Assembly (NCBI GenBank): GCA_015061165.1 | Contig: SUXC01000022.1 | Span: 1 to 33,098 of the forward strand | Direction: 5' to 3' | DNA: 33,098 nucleotides | Source of the DNA: Bacteroidales bacterium | Lineage (GTDB): Bacteria; Bacteroidota; Bacteroidia; Bacteroidales; Paludibacteraceae | Part shown: piece after piece, positions 5,941 to 13,358 of the stretch | Numbering within the stretch: position 1 is the first letter of the stretch | Layout of the letters: each line of letters opens with the position of its first letter | Notes under the pieces: generated by a model | Database searches by the model: none | Told to the model about the DNA's origin: nothing | The model's input: the letters and a program-made list of their open reading frames with translations, nothing else | Translations under genes and position numbers: made by a program

Positions 5941-5944
5941 CACG

Positions 5945-7405
5945 CTATATTTTTTTTGCAAGTTTAATTTCATCTATTTGGCGATTATATACCATCCATC
6001 CTCGTACATTAGTTCCAGATAAAAAGACTTGTTTCTTCTGAAATCCTTTCTTTGCCATTAGCATACCTAATTGTCTGGTTTTCATCGGCTTCTTGATATT
6101 GCCATATGTTACCAACCGCTCGCTAATCTCCGCCGTGGTCATAAACTCGCCTTTGCCTTCGGCGGGGATGTCGAAGAGGATGGGCAGCAACTGTTCCTCA
6201 TTCTCTTGTGCACGAAAATCCTCGTTGTGTTGTTCCATCACCTCTATCTCATCCATGTCGAACCAGTAGTTAAAATCGTTTTGCACCAGATACACCGCCT
6301 GCGCGTACATCATTTCGTAGGGCAAAGTGGTATAAAACGGGTTTTGTATGCTCTCGACCTCAAAGGGCAGCCAACGGCGGTTGCCTGTGATGTCGGTCAG
6401 GAACTCACGTTTGTTGGTGCTGGCGCAGAAACTTGCCAATCGCACTTTGCGTTCTTTCAGTCTGCCATAGGCAGCACGTTCGTTGATGTCGGTGGAGGTG
6501 AGTAGCGATTTCATGATATTCATCTCTCGCCCGCAGATGGCATCCAGTTCGTCGATATTGAGCATTCCGTTCTCGCATAGGCGCAGGCGGTCATCTTTGC
6601 TTATTTGTCCAGATAGGGGCAACTTGCTGCTGTATGGGCGCAAAGCAGGTGGGATAAGGTGGTCGAGCCATGTGGTCTTGTAGATGCCTTGGCGTCCAAC
6701 CAAAACGAGTACGGTGTGATTCACCACCTCATCGTGCATCCAACTTGCCACCATCGCCACAAACCACTTCTTGAAGCACGCTCGCCATAATGTGTCAGCA
6801 GGATTATTATTAACAACAACATCAACAACATTATTTTCAACAACATTCCGCTGGGGAACAACACACCCCAGCGGCAAGGAATTGTTTTTATTGCTAGTTT
6901 CTAATTGTTGGTAAGTATATTCCCCCGTGCCGTTCGCTGTGTTGTTGCGAGCGGAATAAGTTGTTAAATCAAGTTGTTTAGATTGTTGTATTTTATTCTC
7001 CGTGTCGTTGGTTTTCACGTGCACTTGGCGGGCGATGAAGTCTATCCAGTCCGGTCGGTCGGGCGTCCATGGTTGCAGTTCTTGTAGCCATGCGCGTAGG
7101 GGGTGCACCGCAGGCACCATATCGGATTTGAGCGCAGTCCACATCTCCGTGACGGATATATTCACGCCACTCTCCGCTACGCATTGACACACCATTGTGT
7201 TGATGTCTTTGTCGGTCAGGTTGCGCCATAACTCTTGCCTCTCGCCTAATCGCCCAATCGCCTCTTCGCCTAAACTGTGCGCACAGCGCACTTGGAGCCG
7301 ATCGGCTACCACATCATGCCTCAGGTTGCCGAATTGCAGGTAGTTCTCATGCAGCCATTCGCAGGCTATTTGTTGGCGGAGTTCTTGTTTGTCTTTTTTG
7401 CTCAT
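5945..7405 (-). CDS. VirE/VapE-type P-loop NTPase
   Basis: A 486-residue protein of the virulence-associated E family, the replicative helicase-like NTPases of phages, satellites and Bacteroidales islands. Walker A is GRQGIYKT (237-244), Walker B LNIDELD (282-288), followed by ASTNKREFLTD...GNRRW (328-345) with candidate arginine fingers. Residues 1-130 form a helical N-terminal part. Residues 131-205 are a low-complexity Asn/Val-rich linker encoded by AACAAC repeats shared with 1166-1209. The C-terminal 100 residues look like a small winged-helix module. The gene overlaps the upstream XRE gene by four bases (ATGA), so the two are probably co-transcribed and translationally coupled. The primase-like domain seen in some VapE relatives was not recognised, so DNA unwinding or primer loading is inferred from the family. 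Confidence 0.85.
   Translation of the reverse strand: MSKKDKQELRQQIACEWLHENYLQFGNLRHDVVADRLQVRCAHSLGEEAIGRLGERQELWRNLTDKDINTMVCQCVAESGVNISVTEMWTALKSDMVPAVHPLRAWLQELQPWTPDRPDWIDFIARQVHVKTNDTENKIQQSKQLDLTTYSARNNTANGTGEYTYQQLETSNKNNSLPLGCVVPQRNVVENNVVDVVVNNNPADTLWRACFKKWFVAMVASWMHDEVVNHTVLVLVGRQGIYKTTWLDHLIPPALRPYSSKLPLSGQISKDDRLRLCENGMLNIDELDAICGREMNIMKSLLTSTDINERAAYGRLKERKVRLASFCASTNKREFLTDITGNRRWLPFEVESIQNPFYTTLPYEMMYAQAVYLVQNDFNYWFDMDEIEVMEQHNEDFRAQENEEQLLPILFDIPAEGKGEFMTTAEISERLVTYGNIKKPMKTRQLGMLMAKKGFQKKQVFLSGTNVRGWMVYNRQIDEIKLAKKI
6833..6966. repeat. Pair of AACAAC palindromic repeats inside virE
   Basis: One copy (6833-6874) contains a perfect 9-bp stem, CCGCTGGGG/CCCCAGCGG, with the loop AACAACACA. 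The second (6935-6966), in the opposite orientation, matches the intergenic copy at 1166-1209 over 22 identical bases. Together they encode the linker of the VirE protein without breaking the frame. Confidence 0.7.
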
Positions 7406-7710
7406 AAAAGATCTAATATTTGTTCAATTATTTTGTCCGTGATTACTTTGGGTGTATGAATTACCAGCAGGGTAGTGTCTTGTTTTTGGGTGGTTAAGAT
7501 TTTGGGTTGTGCGATTAGTTCTTCTTGATTTACATTCAGGAACTCTGCTATTGGGTCAAGCAGGTTTAGGTCGAATGGGTGTTGTCCATTGAGCATTTTA
7601 CCGAGATTGGACTTATCCATTTCGATGCCATCAGCCAACTCACTTTTGCTGATGTGGCGTTCTCGGAGCAAGCGATTGACGTGCTTGCAAAGTATTTGTT
7701 TTGAGTTCAT
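7402..7710 (-). CDS. XRE-family transcriptional repressor
   Basis: A 102-residue protein with an N-terminal XRE helix-turn-helix. The segment LLRERHISKSELADGIEMDK is followed by SNLGKMLNGQHPF and LDPIAEFLNVNQEEL, the usual Cro/C1-type layout ending near residue 65. The last 37 residues are a short tail, perhaps for dimerisation. The ATG at 7710 was chosen because the promoter -7 element lies only 11 bases upstream; the longer frame would start inside the operator region. It overlaps virE by four bases. Two TGGTA-N5-TACCA dyads lie upstream, spaced exactly 30 bp, the nearer one over the -33 region. That predicts negative autoregulation of the XRE-virE unit, as in phage and island immunity repressors. 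Confidence 0.85.
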   Translation of the reverse strand: MNSKQILCKHVNRLLRERHISKSELADGIEMDKSNLGKMLNGQHPFDLNLLDPIAEFLNVNQEELIAQPKILTTQKQDTTLLVIHTPKVITDKIIEQILDLL

Positions 7711-7720
7711 TTTCACGGTG

Positions 7721-7802
7721 CAAAGGTACTGCTTTTTGTTGATACTTCGGTGGTAGTATTTACCATAAATGCAGCAGAAATGGTATGTGCTACCATTTCT
7801 GC
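7721..7802 (-). promoter_or_regulatory. XRE-virE promoter with two operator dyads
   Basis: TACCTTTG on the minus strand lies at 7721-7728. Operator 1 is TGGTA-N5-TACCA at 7751-7765, over the expected -33 position. Operator 2 has the same core at 7781-7795 within a perfect 12-bp dyad (arm GCAGAAATGGTA, 7774-7785 and 7791-7802). The centres are 30 bp apart, about three helical turns, so two dimers would sit on one face of the DNA. Confidence 0.75.
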
Positions 7803-7824
7803 ATATTGTTGGGTACATATTTAT

Positions 7825-7860
7825 AAAAAACCTCGCCCAGTTCCGAAGAACTGAGCGAGG
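7825..7860 (-). terminator. Strong intrinsic terminator after the kinase gene
   Basis: A 13-position stem (CCTCGC...GCGAGG with one mismatch) closed by a four-base loop is followed on the minus strand by TTTTTTATAAAT. It ends the kinase transcript and separates it from the XRE operators. Confidence 0.9.
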
Positions 7861-7877
7861 AAAAGTACTGTTAAGAG

Positions 7878-8771
7878 TTATTGCTTACCATTTAATTCTA
7901 AATCATCTTTGGCATATTCCATAAATAATTTACTAAAATACTTATACGTTTTGTCCAAATCCCAACGCTTCTCTTTGTCTATATTAAGCATACCATTCAA
8001 CGCATACTTAATTTTGCCACTATATTTCCCTCTGTGTATTGAAAATGGTTTAACACGAATAGGCTCATCTATAATCTTTGCTGCCATTAATACATTTTGT
8101 CGAGTAAATATATAAGCGATAACTAAACCTAATTGAAATAAATCGGATTCAAAACTTGGATTATCTTCTCCTTTGGCGTAAGCTACTAATTCTGGTGTTC
8201 GATAATAAAATGGCATAGCAATATATCCCTTAATAGTATCATTATCACAATTATTATTATCAACCTCTACTTTTTTGATAAGACCATAATCTCCTAATAT
8301 GGCTGCACTATCTTTAATAAAGATATTAGAAGGTTTGATATCTCTATGAATATACCCAGTACTATGCAAATGCTTTACAGCAGACAATAATTGTAATATA
8401 TACAGAAAACAATCGTACAACTCTATTTCGCCAGCCTGTACTAGAGTTTCTAGTGTAGTCGTCATATGATCCATTACAACAAAAGGATGTCCTTCCCAAA
8501 CACCCTGGTCATATTCGCGCATAATTGATGGGTGGGGGTGTTCTTGCATATAATTTATTTCGCGCTGAAATTTTGCTATTCGATTGTCATCTGAAATCTT
8601 ATGTAAGATCTTAAGAGTAAAGATACCTCCCATATTTTCTCCGCTAGTACATAATACTAAAAATGCTGTTCCATTCCCTCCTTTCCCTAAAAATTTTAGG
8701 TTTTTATACCAAATATTGTTTTCAGATTCTATTGAAAGGAACGGTTTAATGTATATATAATCAGTTTTCAT
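7878..8771 (-). CDS. Hanks-type Ser/Thr protein kinase, cytoplasmic
   Basis: A 297-residue single-domain eukaryotic-like kinase. Visible parts are the glycine loop GKGGNGTA (30-36), the ATP lysine in TLKIL (Lys54), Glu71 of the C-helix, the catalytic loop HRDIKPSN (Asp144), a DYG metal motif in place of DFG (161-163), TPE (192-194) and Asp210. There is no transmembrane segment and no sensor domain, unlike PASTA-type kinases. The ATG at 8771 was chosen; a GTG at 8807 overlapping the upstream stop by four bases would add 12 hydrophobic residues. It is the last gene of a two-gene unit with a secreted protein and ends at a strong terminator. All catalytic residues are present, so it should be active. 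Its target is unknown. Confidence 0.9.
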   Translation of the reverse strand: MKTDYIYIKPFLSIESENNIWYKNLKFLGKGGNGTAFLVLCTSGENMGGIFTLKILHKISDDNRIAKFQREINYMQEHPHPSIMREYDQGVWEGHPFVVMDHMTTTLETLVQAGEIELYDCFLYILQLLSAVKHLHSTGYIHRDIKPSNIFIKDSAAILGDYGLIKKVEVDNNNCDNDTIKGYIAMPFYYRTPELVAYAKGEDNPSFESDLFQLGLVIAYIFTRQNVLMAAKIIDEPIRVKPFSIHRGKYSGKIKYALNGMLNIDKEKRWDLDKTYKYFSKLFMEYAKDDLELNGKQ

Positions 8772-8803
8772 AATAAATATAAATGATGAAATAAATTCAA
8801 CAA

Positions 8804-9577
8804 TCACTTCACTTCTACTCCCATGACGTTGTAGGTTTTACCGTCGTGAAGGATGAGAAGTTGATCATTTTGAAGAAACTTTTTAGATGATGTTTTATGT
8901 GTAGGAATATCTTCTACTGCGGTAGTAGCATTGTATTCACAGTCGTAATCATCATAGAAAATTCCTGTATATTTTAACTCATCTCCCTTATAGGCGCATA
9001 AGAGAGAAAAGTTCCAACTACTGGCTCTATCAGGGGACAATCCAACAAGAAAACCTGTCTCTGAGCCTACACCTTCTATCCATGGACCCACAATTTCTAT
9101 TTCAATAATATTTCCTCCAATATCCAATGGATATAAATGGATGGTATTTTGATTGGTCTCAAGATTTTTTTCAACATTGTAAACCACACATTTATAGGTT
9201 TCTATGGGAAAATCTATTCCTGGAAATACTTCTAATGTATCACCTACTTGCGCATTGAAATCATAAACTAATAATTCTGTATTTTCAATATGCACATACA
9301 CTTTTTTATCTCCCGTAAATCGTACAGCAGCCACATATTCTAAAGTACTAATTGGAGAATTTGTTCTGCGTCGAGTAAGCATTGTGTATTTGTAATCACC
9401 TATAATCGTATCTTGAGCTAATTTATACTGGTTTGTTTCAGCCGATTGGTCAAAAATCATGCCGTCAAATCCCATCACATTCCATGTATCACACCAAATA
9501 TCTTTCCATGTATTTGCACTTAATGGCATATACAAGTTAACAAATAGGCATAAAAGTGAAAATAAAATTCGTTTCAT
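8804..9577 (-). CDS. Secreted protein of unknown function with T9SS-like C-terminus
   Basis: A 257-residue exported protein. A signal peptide (MKRILFSLLCLFVNLYMPLS) is followed by a beta-rich body with no domain I recognise. The last 25 residues (KKFLQNDQLLILHDGKTYNV, then MGVEVK) resemble the short conserved ends (..GQ.YI.RDGKTY...G..VK) of many Bacteroidales exported proteins, which look like degenerate T9SS sorting signals. It has its own promoter (9619-9649) and directly precedes the kinase gene, with a gap of 32 bases or a four-base overlap depending on the kinase start. An alternative ATG lies two codons upstream at 9583. Pairing an exported protein with a cytoplasmic kinase suggests a shared role, but that is inference. 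Confidence 0.75.
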   Translation of the reverse strand: MKRILFSLLCLFVNLYMPLSANTWKDIWCDTWNVMGFDGMIFDQSAETNQYKLAQDTIIGDYKYTMLTRRRTNSPISTLEYVAAVRFTGDKKVYVHIENTELLVYDFNAQVGDTLEVFPGIDFPIETYKCVVYNVEKNLETNQNTIHLYPLDIGGNIIEIEIVGPWIEGVGSETGFLVGLSPDRASSWNFSLLCAYKGDELKYTGIFYDDYDCEYNATTAVEDIPTHKTSSKKFLQNDQLLILHDGKTYNVMGVEVK

Positions 9578-9618
9578 AAGCATATCTTTTGAGAATTTTA
9601 ATAATTTAATTTAGTCCG

Positions 9619-9649
9619 CAAAGGTAATGTTTTTTTTCGAAATATACAA
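9619..9649 (-). promoter_or_regulatory. Promoter of the secreted protein-kinase unit
   Basis: TTG (9647-9649), a 20-base spacer and TACCTTTG (9619-9626) on the minus strand, placed between the protease stop and the secreted protein start. The two downstream genes are therefore probably a separate transcription unit. Confidence 0.75.
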
Positions 9650-9663
9650 GTGTTTTTTACAAT

Positions 9664-11637
9664 TTACTCAACTATGCGTATTTCTCCTGATTCAATCTGC
9701 ATTATACCACCTAATTGAATATCTACCTTATCGTCTTCTCCCTGTTGTATAATACCATTATTTCGAATTATCAAACTTCCTCCATCTTGAACAATAATTT
9801 CTGCATTAACTATAGTAGCATTATCTACAATTAATGTAGTCCCTTCTTCAACAAGGATATGTGATAATGGATGCAAGGTTATGCTTGCGTTGGTTATAGT
9901 CAGCGTAGCATTATCTTGAATATACACATCTCCACAAAGAGTGTCATTCGTATTCCATGTTGTGTTTGTAAATATTATGCTCTCTGTTCGGTTTATCATT
10001 GGTAAAAATTGACCGTATTCATTCATCACGGTTAAATTTGGATTGGAATCATCACCATCAGGAGTGTCTGGGGCACAACTTGGGCAATGCGCAGGTTTCT
10101 CTCCTAATCCCCAGAAATAATATCCATCTCCATCACGGTCTTCGCAAATAACATCATCTTCGTTATAAATAGAACTAATAATATTACTGCCAATAACATA
10201 ATGAAAGTCTTGAAAACTTGACCTTTCAAAAATCACGTACATATATCCACTTTCATCACCTTTGTTATTTAGACCATAACTATTTTTATATATCCAATAT
10301 GTTTTACCTATCAAAGGATTTCCCGTTTCAATCGGATAAATTACAGGAGCCTTATCGTAGTACAGATAGCGTAGCGTATCCCCCTCATGGATAGTTCCAT
10401 ATCCACATAAGCACATCATGTGCTTTAGATACTTATTGTTTATGCGTCCTGTAATAGGACCAAAATTAATCAATTTATATTTGAATAAATCCTCTTGAGT
10501 AGGTATAAATTCATAATTAGATATTCTTATAATATCTTGTGGGTTATCACATTTATTAGAACAGGGAATAGTATCATTATTAAGAAATGGCATACATTCT
10601 TCAGTAACAACACCTGTATATTTTATATAATCTAAGGCATCTGTTGTAGAACCACCCGTAGGTATAACTAAGGTTCCGTCAGAACAAGATCCCAATTCTT
10701 GTTCCGATAAATCATACTCTAATAACATATTAAATTGCAGATTAATAGATGCTTCTATTGCTGAACAGGCAGCAAAGGCCCAACAACCACCATTTCCAAT
10801 AGAATTAGGATTATCAGGTTCTTTTTGATTCTTTACAGATGTCATCCAATTTCGACCATGTCGGTTACGCCAGTCAAACGACTCAACATAAGTGTTATAT
10901 GAAGGAATTACTGAAGTGGGGATTGAATCAACTATAGATCTATTCGTAGATGAATCATCATAAGAACGCATAACATATATACCTCCCACATAGTATTCCA
11001 ATCCGTCTGATTGATATGCATCGCTTGTCGCTCCTAACGCTGCTTTTTTAGATTCGTATGAAAGTCCAGACAATGCTGTTTTTCCTGCGAACCACAATTC
11101 ATTATTCGCCTCATTGTATTCATTCCAACAATCTATCATATACTCCTCTTGCGTTTGCTGCTGCGTTTTAGCAAGGACCTTTCTATCTATGCCTGAGTTA
11201 CGAGTTACTGCCTCGTCTCCATAACTAAATGAAACATCATTAAGATACAATGTTGCATCACGGATGATGATTTTAAGTTTATCAGGAGTTACGGAATCTA
11301 AATAGGCGGTTTCAAATGCCATATCTTGAAAAGCCATATTGGATGCAGTAAGGTAAAAATCTTCATATACAAGATAAGATTTACCTTGATTATCAACCAG
11401 TAGAACACGTACAAGCGATGTGTCGCTATTGAGTTGGCTATGCCCACTAATAGATAAACCATAAATAGCAGGCATGTCATTCAATGGGAACTCTGATGTA
11501 CTTGTATATTCGATGTTGGTGTTTTGTCTATCAGAAATATCCAACAACTTGAAAGCAGAAATGGCATTACGATTGGTTGCTGCCATCAACAATAAGGAAT
11601 AGCAACAACATACTACGTATATAAGCAGTCGTTTCAT
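9664..11637 (-). CDS. Secreted papain-like (C1A) cysteine protease with C-terminal beta repeats
   Basis: A 657-residue exported protein: signal peptide, a pro-like region of about 250 residues, then a papain-fold domain beginning at FDWRNRHG. The catalytic set is complete: Cys285 in GGCWAFAACSAIEA, His406 in KHMMCLCGYG and Asn452 in YWIYKNSYG. The oxyanion Gln (VKNQ) is separated from Cys285 by KEPDNPNSIGNGG instead of the usual six residues. A short Asp-rich, calcium-binding-like segment (DRDGDGYYFWG) follows near residue 500, and the end is a beta-strand repeat with many Thr/Ile/Val, as in parallel beta-helices. There is no clear T9SS CTD. The gene begins three bases after the S74 gene stop, so they are one operon. 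Confidence 0.88.
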   Translation of the reverse strand: MKRLLIYVVCCCYSLLLMAATNRNAISAFKLLDISDRQNTNIEYTSTSEFPLNDMPAIYGLSISGHSQLNSDTSLVRVLLVDNQGKSYLVYEDFYLTASNMAFQDMAFETAYLDSVTPDKLKIIIRDATLYLNDVSFSYGDEAVTRNSGIDRKVLAKTQQQTQEEYMIDCWNEYNEANNELWFAGKTALSGLSYESKKAALGATSDAYQSDGLEYYVGGIYVMRSYDDSSTNRSIVDSIPTSVIPSYNTYVESFDWRNRHGRNWMTSVKNQKEPDNPNSIGNGGCWAFAACSAIEASINLQFNMLLEYDLSEQELGSCSDGTLVIPTGGSTTDALDYIKYTGVVTEECMPFLNNDTIPCSNKCDNPQDIIRISNYEFIPTQEDLFKYKLINFGPITGRINNKYLKHMMCLCGYGTIHEGDTLRYLYYDKAPVIYPIETGNPLIGKTYWIYKNSYGLNNKGDESGYMYVIFERSSFQDFHYVIGSNIISSIYNEDDVICEDRDGDGYYFWGLGEKPAHCPSCAPDTPDGDDSNPNLTVMNEYGQFLPMINRTESIIFTNTTWNTNDTLCGDVYIQDNATLTITNASITLHPLSHILVEEGTTLIVDNATIVNAEIIVQDGGSLIIRNNGIIQQGEDDKVDIQLGGIMQIESGEIRIVE

Positions 11638-11640
11638 ACC

Positions 11641-12804
11641 TTATTGAGTTATAATCATTTGTTTTGTATCAATCAGTTTACCATCCACCACCAATGAGTA
11701 GAGGAATGTACCAGCATATAATTCATTTGCGCTAATAGTGATATAGCCTTCTCCAAACGCACTAATATCGTACTTACTCAATTGTTCTCCCAACATATTG
11801 TAAATGTAAATAGATGCTTGTTGTGCTTCAGTTGGTACAATATACGAAATAACTGTTTCTTCTGTGAAAGGATTTGGAGTGTTTTGATGTAGTGTGGCAG
11901 CTATAGTTTCGGCATTGCTTGCTTGTTGTTTAGATGCTTGTTTGCGAGCAGAAGCATTTGAGGAATTAGATAGCGCGCTCACTTGTTCTGATAGGTCTTG
12001 TACTGCTTGAATCAATAGTGGAATAAGTTCCATGTAATTGATGCTCATGACACCTGCACTATCTTCGTAAACCAATTCTGGATAAAGTTCTTTTACCTCT
12101 TGTGCTAATAGACCATAATGGATTTGATTTGCTTTACTCAAATTCTCATTAGAGGTGGTCATTGTCATAGTGGAGGCAGTATCGCTTTGTTCTGTGTTCG
12201 CAAGAGCAATAGCTTCACCAGATAACATCGTATATTGAACAGGATTTAGTGCTGCAATCTTTGCTAAAGCAGTAGCATTGATTTGTTGGATATTCGATTT
12301 GTAGCGAGCATCTGACAAAGTTGTTATTTGTCCTGCCGTAAGCGTTCCTGTAACATAGGTGTCACCGTAAAAATATCCTGCGTATCTTCCGTTGACTTGC
12401 GGAATTGTTGTAGCAATAGTCCCAAAAACTCCTGCGCCATTTTTATTTCCCTGCAGTGCACCATATACGCCATAATTATATCCAGAAGTTCTATTTCCTG
12501 CTATTCCATATACTCCATATGAACGACCTGTCCCCGAAACAACACTTGTAGCACGACCAAAAATTGCTATTTGGTTGCTTGCACTTCCTGCGACTTCTCC
12601 AGATATAGCAACACAATTGGTAATAGTTGATCTAGCCAAAGAATAAATACCATTTTCGTAGGAGCCTATTGCGTTAACAAAAAGCTTATTATTTGCACTC
12701 AATGTATCACCAATAGTTACGTTTCCTGTTGAGGCAACTTGAATTTGCGCGGAGCACACAACCGCTGCAAAACACATAATAAACAAACCTAAAATCTTTT
12801 TCAT
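11641..12804 (-). CDS. S74 chaperone-domain protein with T9SS type A sorting domain
   Basis: A 387-residue exported protein. After the signal peptide, residues 20-150 are Gly/Tyr-rich repeats (GVYG, GRATS) typical of trimeric fibre shafts. Next comes a peptidase S74-type intramolecular chaperone: LSDARYKSNI with the likely catalytic Ser-Asp near residue 163, HYGLLAQEVKELYPELV, and INYMELIPLLIQAVQDL. The last 85 residues are a T9SS type A domain (NTPNPFTEETVISY, YIYNMLG). In phage tailspikes the S74 domain is cut off after trimer assembly. Here the sorting signal lies beyond it, so cleavage would part shaft and signal. It lies between the DUF3244 and protease genes with gaps of 27 and 3 bases. 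Confidence 0.85.
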   Translation of the reverse strand: MKKILGLFIMCFAAVVCSAQIQVASTGNVTIGDTLSANNKLFVNAIGSYENGIYSLARSTITNCVAISGEVAGSASNQIAIFGRATSVVSGTGRSYGVYGIAGNRTSGYNYGVYGALQGNKNGAGVFGTIATTIPQVNGRYAGYFYGDTYVTGTLTAGQITTLSDARYKSNIQQINATALAKIAALNPVQYTMLSGEAIALANTEQSDTASTMTMTTSNENLSKANQIHYGLLAQEVKELYPELVYEDSAGVMSINYMELIPLLIQAVQDLSEQVSALSNSSNASARKQASKQQASNAETIAATLHQNTPNPFTEETVISYIVPTEAQQASIYIYNMLGEQLSKYDISAFGEGYITISANELYAGTFLYSLVVDGKLIDTKQMIITQ

Positions 12805-12831
12805 GATAGTATCAATTTTTACGGTTAATAA

Positions 12832-13206
12832 TTACTTCACTTCAAACTCGCCCATCATGACAGAGCCTGTGTTTGTATAGATATACAATTCATAATCGCC
12901 TGCATCAGGAATGGACATAGTGGTTTCACTTACAAACTCCTCATCCACTACCACTTCGCCAGTTTCGGGGTCAATTACCTCTGCATATCCTGGCGCATCT
13001 GCACCTACATCAATAGACAATTGGTCGCCATCAATGGAAGCAATAACAAGATTAGGTTCGGGTCTACCGCCACGCCCATCATCTTTTGCATCATCTAATG
13101 GAATAAGTGAATAAAGTTCTGTTAAAATAATTTCTTGCGCCAGAGCGAACGCAGAAGCATTGTACATACCCAGTACAAACAATGCGAGAATAAAAACTTT
13201 CTTCAT
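12832..13206 (-). CDS. Small secreted DUF3244-like protein
   Basis: A 124-residue exported protein. The ATG at 13206 gives a clean signal peptide (MKKVFILALFVLGMYNASAF); the longer frame has no promoter support because the -7 element lies inside it at 13233. The mature part has a flexible acidic stretch (DDAKDDGRGGRPEPN), then a single beta-sandwich-like domain (LVIASIDGDQLSIDV, GEVVVDEEFV, AGDYELYIYTNTGSV) ending FEVK, the layout of DUF3244 proteins. First gene of the unit with the S74 protein and the protease. Its function is unknown; a role as partner or inhibitor of the protease is possible but only by position. Confidence 0.75.
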   Translation of the reverse strand: MKKVFILALFVLGMYNASAFALAQEIILTELYSLIPLDDAKDDGRGGRPEPNLVIASIDGDQLSIDVGADAPGYAEVIDPETGEVVVDEEFVSETTMSIPDAGDYELYIYTNTGSVMMGEFEVK

Positions 13207-13232
13207 AATATTGTTGATCTTGAAATTTTCCG

Positions 13233-13263
13233 CAAAGGTACAACAATACAATGAAGTGTGCAA
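13233..13263 (-). promoter_or_regulatory. Promoter of the DUF3244-S74-protease operon
   Basis: TTG (13261-13263), a 20-base spacer and TACCTTTG (13233-13240) on the minus strand. Confidence 0.8.
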
Positions 13264-13273
13264 TAGAAAATAG

Positions 13274-13343
13274 ATTTTGATAAGTTCTCGGGGCGGGTAT
13301 TTGTGTGATTATCAATACGTTACAACACCATTTTGATAAGTTC
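13274..13343. promoter_or_regulatory. Two 14-bp direct repeats upstream of the DUF3244 promoter
   Basis: ATTTTGATAAGTTC occurs exactly at 13274-13287 and 13330-13343, 56 bp apart. The near copy ends about 10 bp upstream of the -33 element, a normal activator position. The neighbouring TPR-HTH gene makes that regulator the obvious candidate. Confidence 0.6.
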
Positions 13344-13358
13344 ACAAAAAAGGTATCA

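Larger units (their letters stand above)
5634..5944. other. Gene-free AT-rich stretch with iteron-like repeats (candidate origin)
   Basis: No gene. ACAAAAATTAT occurs exactly at 5665-5675, 5714-5724 and 5746-5756, and ACAAGAATTAT at 5822-5832. The words TTCACTA (twice) and ATTATAAAC (twice) also repeat. It is very AT-rich up to about 5,840, then changes to a G/C-rich hairpin and an inverted repeat next to the virE stop codon. This layout beside a VapE-type NTPase gene recalls replication origins of phage satellites; the function is inferred. Confidence 0.4.
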
